Under the pieces are notes generated by a model. It made no database searches and was not told the DNA's origin. It was given only the letters and a program-made list of their open reading frames with translations. A stretch of 34,700 nt of DNA from the NCBI GenBank assembly GCA_035719045.1, contig DASTGO010000099.1, positions 1-34,700 of the forward strand, written 5' to 3'. A program made the translations under genes and the position numbers. This stretch comes from DASTGO01 sp035719045. GTDB taxonomy: Bacteria > Actinomycetota > Actinomycetes > Actinomycetales > Kineosporiaceae. Positions 30,303-34,700 of the stretch are shown in pieces; within the stretch, counting starts at the first letter, position 1; the number at the start of each line of letters is the position of its first letter.

Positions 30303-31173
30303 GCCGGGGCAGGCCGGTCCGCTCGCCGCGGTCCTGGATCCGGCTCCCGGTCCGGTCGGCCTCGGCTGGCGGCCGGAGATCGACGGGTTCGCCGGATCCC
30401 TCGCCGGCCGGATCGCCTTCGCCGAGGCGATCGCCGAGAACGTCCACCCGCCGCACCTGCCACCCGGGCTGGCCGCACTGGTCGGCAGCGGCACCCCTGT
30501 CGTCCCGCACGGCGTCACCCTGTCCCTGGGTGGGGTGGCCGAACCTGATCCGCGGCGGGTCGCCCATCTCGCCGCCTGTGCACAGGCCCTCGGATCACCC
30601 CTGGTCAGCGAGCATGTGGCCTTCGTTCGGGCCGAGGTCGACGGCGTCGTCGTCGAGTCCGGGCACCTGCTGCCGGTCCCGCGCACCCGGGAGGCGCTGG
30701 ACGTGCTCACCCGCAACATCCGCCTGGTCCAGGCCGAACTCCCGGTGCCGCTGGCGGTGGAACCGATCGCCGCGCTGCTCGATCTCGGCGGCGACTACGA
30801 CGAGGCATCCTTCCTCACCGAACTGGTGGAACGGACCGACGTCTGGCTCCTGCCCGACGTCCACAACGCCTACGCCAATGCGCTCAACCACGGCGGTGAC
30901 CCGGGCACCTTCCTGACCGCACTACCCGCGCAACGCCTGGCGTACGCGCACATGGCCGGCGGCCGCTGGGTGGACGGGCTCTACCGCGACACCCACCTGG
31001 ACCCGGTCTCCCGCGACGTCCTCGGCCTGCTCGCCGGGTTCGCCGAGACCCGCGCCGAGGCCGGAGCCGGTCCGCTGCCGGTGCTGCTGGAACGCGACGG
31101 CGAATACCCGCCCGCCGCGGAGTTCCTCGCCGAACTCGACGCCGTGCGCGAGGCCGCGCAGGCCCGCCGGTGA
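30295..31173 (+). CDS. DUF692 / MNIO-family multinuclear iron oxidative enzyme
   Basis: A 292-aa TIM-barrel protein of the MbnB/TglH family, whose studied members use two or three iron ions and oxygen to rebuild cysteine residues of ribosomal peptides. Likely metal ligands are in place: H72 (PHGV), E106-H107 (SEHVAF), E156 (VEPIAALL), D188-H190-N191 (PDVHNAYANALNHG), H219 (YAHMAGG), D232-H234 (DTHLDPVS) and E266 (LERDGE). GLGWRPEI at the N-terminus is also typical. The GTG at 30295 is chosen because longer starts lie in the Gly/Cys tail of the upstream gene, and the family start precedes GLGWRPE by about 20 residues. It overlaps both neighbours (8 bp and 4 bp), so all three are co-translated. 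Confidence 0.92.
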   Translation: MAEPGQAGPLAAVLDPAPGPVGLGWRPEIDGFAGSLAGRIAFAEAIAENVHPPHLPPGLAALVGSGTPVVPHGVTLSLGGVAEPDPRRVAHLAACAQALGSPLVSEHVAFVRAEVDGVVVESGHLLPVPRTREALDVLTRNIRLVQAELPVPLAVEPIAALLDLGGDYDEASFLTELVERTDVWLLPDVHNAYANALNHGGDPGTFLTALPAQRLAYAHMAGGRWVDGLYRDTHLDPVSRDVLGLLAGFAETRAEAGAGPLPVLLERDGEYPPAAEFLAELDAVREAAQARR

Positions 31174-31610
31174 CCGCCCACCCCGCCGGGACCGGCCTGG
31201 CCGCACTGCAGTCCGCGCTGGTCAGGGCCCTCGTCCTCAACGGCCCCGTCCCGGCGGACCTGGACCCCGAGCGGGTCGCGGCAGTCCGGCACCAGTTGCT
31301 CGACAAGCGGGCACGGACGTTGGCCGTGAACTGGCCCGAACTGGCCGCCGGGTTCGGCCCGGCCTGGCGCGAGGCGGTCGGCGGATGGGCTGCGGGCCGC
31401 GCCCCCGGCGGTCCCACCTCCGACGGGTACCTGCTGGCCTGCGATGTGCTCGCCGGACGGTTGCCCGCGGCCCCGGAACCAGCCAGGGCTGCGGCGCTGG
31501 ACGTGGTGGCCGGTTGGCGCCCGGGCCACCACGGGCTGGCCCGCCGCCGAGGTCCGGCCACGATCCACCGGCTGGTCGCGCGGTGGCGGCACCGGCCCCT
31601 CTCGGGCTGA
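31170..31610 (+). CDS. Putative DUF2063-like partner of the MNIO enzyme
   Basis: A 146-aa soluble, mostly helical protein. It begins LAALQSALVRALVLNG, has a VRHQLLDKRARTLAVNWPEL block near 48-68, then AWREAVGGWAA and a DGYLLACDVLAG helix. This order resembles the N-terminal DUF2063 helices of MNIO partner proteins, which deliver the substrate peptide, but the match is weak and made by eye. The GTG at 31170 overlaps the MNIO stop as GTGA. Its place directly after a DUF692 gene is the main support for the assignment. It ends the operon, 145 bp before lhr. Confidence 0.75.
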   Translation: MTAHPAGTGLAALQSALVRALVLNGPVPADLDPERVAAVRHQLLDKRARTLAVNWPELAAGFGPAWREAVGGWAAGRAPGGPTSDGYLLACDVLAGRLPAAPEPARAAALDVVAGWRPGHHGLARRRGPATIHRLVARWRHRPLSG

Positions 31611-31653
31611 ACCAGGCCCCAGACCTGCTCCCGGCGCCGAGTCAGAGGTACCT

Positions 31654-31682
31654 CGAATCGGGCAGGACGCCGAATCGGACAG
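31654..31682. repeat. Two 12-bp direct repeats upstream of lhr
   Basis: CGAATCGGGCAG (31654-31665) and CGAATCGGACAG (31671-31682) are 17 bp apart and about 45 bp upstream of the lhr promoter motif. Confidence 0.6.
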
Positions 31683-31726
31683 AGGTCAGCACACCCCCGC
31701 CCCTCGGGCTCGTGGCTGCGGGCAAG

Positions 31727-31749
31727 CTGTCGGTGCCAGGGGCGAGAAT
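31727..31749 (+). promoter_or_regulatory. RecA-NDp-like promoter of lhr
   Basis: CTGTCGGTG (31727-31735), exactly 8 bp, GAGAAT (31744-31749). The first element is intact; the -10 has G for the first T. The predicted start coincides with the ATG at 31756, implying a leaderless mRNA; no Shine-Dalgarno sequence is present. Confidence 0.6.
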
Positions 31750-31755
31750 CTCGGC

Positions 31756-34700
31756 ATGGCGACGACCGGGAACCCCGGGCCGGGACCGGAGGAAGTCCTG
31801 GCCCGCTTCTCCCCTGCCACCCGGGCCTGGTTCACCGGTGCCTTCGCCGCGCCCACCGCCGCCCAGACCGGCGCCTGGGAAGCGGTGTCCCGGGGCGATC
31901 ATGCGCTCGTCGTCGCCCCGACCGGCTCCGGCAAGACCCTCGCGGCCTTCCTCTGGGCGCTGGACCGACTGGCCACCCTGCCTCTGCCCGCGGCGTCCGG
32001 GCAGCGCTGCCGGGTGCTCTACGTCTCCCCGCTGAAGGCCCTCGCGGTCGACGTCGAGCGCAACCTGCGTGCCCCGCTCACCGGGATCCGGCAGGCGGCG
32101 ACCCGGCTCGGGCTGCCGGTGCCGGACATCCGGGTGGCGGTCCGTTCCGGGGACACCCCGGCCGAGCAGCGCCGGGCCTTCACCCGCCAGCCGCCGGACA
32201 TCCTGATCACCACCCCGGAGTCCCTGTTCCTGCTGCTGACCTCCGCCGCCCGGTCCGCCCTGGCCGGGGTCGAGACCGTGGTCCTCGACGAGGTGCACGC
32301 GCTGGCCGGGTCCAAGCGGGGTGCCCACCTGGCGCTGTCCCTGGAACGGCTGGACGCCCTGCTCCCGCGACCCGCCCAGCGGGTGGGGCTGTCGGCGACG
32401 GTCCGGCCGGTCGAGGAGGTGGCCCGCTGGCTCGGCGGCCAGGGCCAGACCCCGGTCCGGATCGTCCAGCCGCCGTCGGCCAAGCAGTTCGACCTGCGGG
32501 TGGTCGTCCCTGTGCCCGACATGTCCGAACTGGATGCGCTCGCCCCCGGCAGCACCTGGGGGCCCGGCGGCCCCACCGAGCCCGACCCGCCCTTCGACCC
32601 GTTCGGTGAGCCGCTCGCCATGTCCTCCCCGGCCCCTGCGGGACCGGCCGCTCCCGTCGCAGGCCTGCCCGGCCCGGTACCGGCCGGCCCCGACCTGCCC
32701 GACCTGTCCGGCGCCGCGGCAGCCGGACCGCGCCGCCCGTCGATCTGGCCACATGTCGAGCAGCGGGTGGTCGACCTGGTCGCCGCCCACCGCTCGACCC
32801 TGGTGTTCGCGAACTCACGGCGGCTGGCCGAACGGTTGACCGCGCGACTGAACGAGCTCTGGCAGGAACGGACCGACCCCGACGGCGAGCGTCTGCCCGA
32901 CCACGGGAGCCTGCAGCCGGCCGCGCTGATGGCACAGTCCGGGGCGGCGGTCGGGGTCCCCGCGGTACTGGCCCGGGCCCACCACGGTTCGGTGAGCAAG
33001 GAGCAGCGGGCCCTGATCGAGGGGGAGCTGAAGGCCGGCCGGCTGCCCGCCGTGGTCGCCACGTCCAGCCTCGAACTGGGCATCGACATGGGCGCGGTCG
33101 ACCTCGTCGTTCAGGTGGAGTCCCCGCCGAGCGTGGCCAGCGGGCTGCAGCGGGTCGGCCGCGCCGGGCACCAGGTCGGCGCGGTGTCCCGTGGGGTGCT
33201 GTTCCCGAAGTTCCGCAGCGACCTGGTCCAGACCGCGGTGGTGGTGGAGCGGATGCGGTCCGGGGCGATCGAGGCCCTGCGGGTGCCGGCCAACCCGCTG
33301 GACGTCCTGGCCCAGCAGGTGGTGGCGATGCTGGCGATGGACCCGTGGACGGTCGACGACCTGGAGGCGCTGGTCCGGCGGGCCGCCCCGTTCGCGACCC
33401 TGTCCCGCACCGTCCTGGAGGCGGTGCTGGACATGCTGTCCGGCCGTTACCCCAGTGACGAGTTCGCCGAACTGCGCCCGCGGATCGTCTGGGATCGGGT
33501 GACCGGCACGCTCACCGCCCGTCCCGGTGCCCAGCGGCTGGCCGTCACCTCCGGCGGGACGATCCCCGACCGGGGCCTCTACGGGGTGTTCCTGGCCGGT
33601 GGCGACGAGCGGCGTTCCGGGGCGGGCCGGCGGGTCGGCGAGCTCGACGAGGAGATGGTCTACGAGTCCCGGGTCGGCGACGTATTCACCCTCGGCTCGT
33701 CCTCCTGGCGGATCGAGGAGATCACCCACGACCGGGTGCTGGTCACGCCCGCCCCCGGGCAGCCCGGACGGCTGCCGTTCTGGAAGGGGGACGCGCTCGG
33801 CAGGCCCGCCGAACTCGGCCGAGCGGTCGGCGCCTTCGTCCGCGAGGTGGGAAGGCTCGGCCCGGACCAGGCGCGGCAGCGGGTCGCCGCGGCAGGTCTG
33901 GACGCCTGGGCCACCGACAACCTGATCGCGTACCTCGACGAGCAGAAGACCGCCACCCGGCACGTCCCCGACGACCGGACGATCGTCGTCGAACGCTTCC
34001 GGGACGAGCTCGGCGACTGGCGGGTGGTCGTGCACTCCCCGTTCGGCGGACAGGTGCACGCCCCCTGGGCGCTGGCCCTGGCGGCGGTGTTCCGGCAGCG
34101 GTTCGGCGTCGAGGTGCAGGCGGTGCACGGTGACGACGGGATCGTGCTTCGACTGCCGGACCTGGAGACCGACGACGGGCAGGCGCCCTCCGTGGCGGAC
34201 CTGGTGCTGTTCGACCCCGACGAGATCGAGGACCTGGTCACCACCGAACTCGGCGGGTCCGCACTGTTCGCCGCCCGGTTCCGGGAATGCGCCGCCCGGG
34301 CCCTGCTGCTGCCCCGGCGCACCCCCGGCAAGCGGCAGCCCCTCTGGCAGCAGCGGATGCGCGCCGCCCAACTGCTGCAGGTGGCCGGGCGGTACGGCAG
34401 CTTCCCGATCGTCCTGGAGGCGGTCCGGGAATGCCTGCAGGACGTGTTCGACGTGCCGGGGCTGGTCGGGCTGATGCGCGACCTGTCCGCCCGACGGGTC
34501 AAGGTCGTCGAGGTCGAGACCGCGGTCCCGTCCCCGTTCGCCCGCAGCCTGCTGTTCGGCTATGTCGCGCAGTTCCTCTACGAGGGGGACAGCCCGCTGG
34601 CCGAACGCCGGGCCGCCGCCCTGGCCCTGGACCCGGTGCTGCTGGCGGAACTGCTGGGCCGCGGCGAGGGCGCCGCCCTGCGCGACCTGCTCGACCCGGC
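31756..34700 (+). CDS. lhr: Lhr-family ATP-dependent DNA helicase (3' end off window)
   Basis: Large superfamily 2 DNA repair helicase; about 981 codons are present and the frame is open at the right edge (family members reach about 1500 aa). Walker A is APTGSGKT (54-61), motif Ia YVSPLKALAVDVERNL, motif II DEVH, motif III LSATVRP, then VVATSSLELGIDMGAVDLV and QRVGRAGHQVG (motif VI). The winged-helix and Lhr-core region follows (RIVWDRV...GGTIPDRGLYGVFL...). A Pro/Gly/Ala-rich linker at about residues 262-330 between the two RecA-like domains is longer than the core needs. In mycobacteria lhr is linked to the response to mitomycin-type damage. The ATG at 31756 has no ribosome-binding site but fits a leaderless start from the PafBC-type motif. 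Confidence 0.95.
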   Translation, partial: MATTGNPGPGPEEVLARFSPATRAWFTGAFAAPTAAQTGAWEAVSRGDHALVVAPTGSGKTLAAFLWALDRLATLPLPAASGQRCRVLYVSPLKALAVDVERNLRAPLTGIRQAATRLGLPVPDIRVAVRSGDTPAEQRRAFTRQPPDILITTPESLFLLLTSAARSALAGVETVVLDEVHALAGSKRGAHLALSLERLDALLPRPAQRVGLSATVRPVEEVARWLGGQGQTPVRIVQPPSAKQFDLRVVVPVPDMSELDALAPGSTWGPGGPTEPDPPFDPFGEPLAMSSPAPAGPAAPVAGLPGPVPAGPDLPDLSGAAAAGPRRPSIWPHVEQRVVDLVAAHRSTLVFANSRRLAERLTARLNELWQERTDPDGERLPDHGSLQPAALMAQSGAAVGVPAVLARAHHGSVSKEQRALIEGELKAGRLPAVVATSSLELGIDMGAVDLVVQVESPPSVASGLQRVGRAGHQVGAVSRGVLFPKFRSDLVQTAVVVERMRSGAIEALRVPANPLDVLAQQVVAMLAMDPWTVDDLEALVRRAAPFATLSRTVLEAVLDMLSGRYPSDEFAELRPRIVWDRVTGTLTARPGAQRLAVTSGGTIPDRGLYGVFLAGGDERRSGAGRRVGELDEEMVYESRVGDVFTLGSSSWRIEEITHDRVLVTPAPGQPGRLPFWKGDALGRPAELGRAVGAFVREVGRLGPDQARQRVAAAGLDAWATDNLIAYLDEQKTATRHVPDDRTIVVERFRDELGDWRVVVHSPFGGQVHAPWALALAAVFRQRFGVEVQAVHGDDGIVLRLPDLETDDGQAPSVADLVLFDPDEIEDLVTTELGGSALFAARFRECAARALLLPRRTPGKRQPLWQQRMRAAQLLQVAGRYGSFPIVLEAVRECLQDVFDVPGLVGLMRDLSARRVKVVEVETAVPSPFARSLLFGYVAQFLYEGDSPLAERRAAALALDPVLLAELLGRGEGAALRDLLDP

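Overview
The window is chromosomal DNA of a very high-GC actinobacterium (Actinomycetota). The signs are GTG-rich starts, apparently leaderless genes with TANNNT -10 boxes 6-9 nt before the start codon, mycobacterial-type SOS boxes, and gene orders known from Mycobacterium and Streptomyces: nrdR / LysM gene (chiZ-like) / lexA, then hflX, dapF, miaA, miaB, recX, recA. I cannot name the genus. Nothing points to recent transfer: no transposase, integrase, tRNA, rRNA or CRISPR array was seen.

Layout. 1-2591 (-): membrane PAS-GGDEF-EAL c-di-GMP protein, cut by the left edge. 2748-3284 (-): small membrane protein with a ribosomal L7/L12 C-terminal-like domain behind a promoter containing an 11-bp perfect palindrome. 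3513-7070 (-): nrdR then nrdJ (B12-dependent ribonucleotide reductase), with a promoter and tandem NrdR-box-like repeats. 7635-9147: divergent chiZ-like gene and lexA with three SOS boxes between them. 9374-9541 (-): 55-aa Cys/His-rich protein, probably leaderless. 9700-12294 (-): DinG-type Fe-S helicase. 12504-13469 (+): HATPase plus MOD1-like output protein. 13597-16167 (-): alpha/beta hydrolase and hflX. 16265-16873 (+): RsmC-like methyltransferase. 16863-22557 (-): small protein, dapF, miaA, miaB, recX, recA. 22980-24670 (+): SSI-like lipoprotein and secreted SGNH hydrolase. 24712-27399 (-): ABC-2 exporter with two paralogous permeases. 27507-29011 (-): DUF3046 and MFS exporter, coupled. 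29370-31610 (+): TIGR04222-type membrane protein with a Gly/Cys tail, DUF692/MNIO oxidase and a DUF2063-like partner. 31756-right edge (+): lhr helicase, partial.

The common theme is DNA damage and nucleotide supply. lexA, recA and the chiZ-like gene carry SOS boxes. recA also has an exact match to the RecA-independent damage promoter (RecA-NDp, the PafBC target: tTGTCRGTG-N8-TAnnnT). The same motif stands before the MNIO operon and, with one mismatch in the -10, before lhr. The most interesting candidate system is therefore an MNIO/RiPP-like module (substrate-like CGGCGGCGG tail, DUF692 enzyme, small partner) that may be induced by DNA damage through PafBC. The gene families are known; the regulatory link and the role of the tail are inference from sequence.
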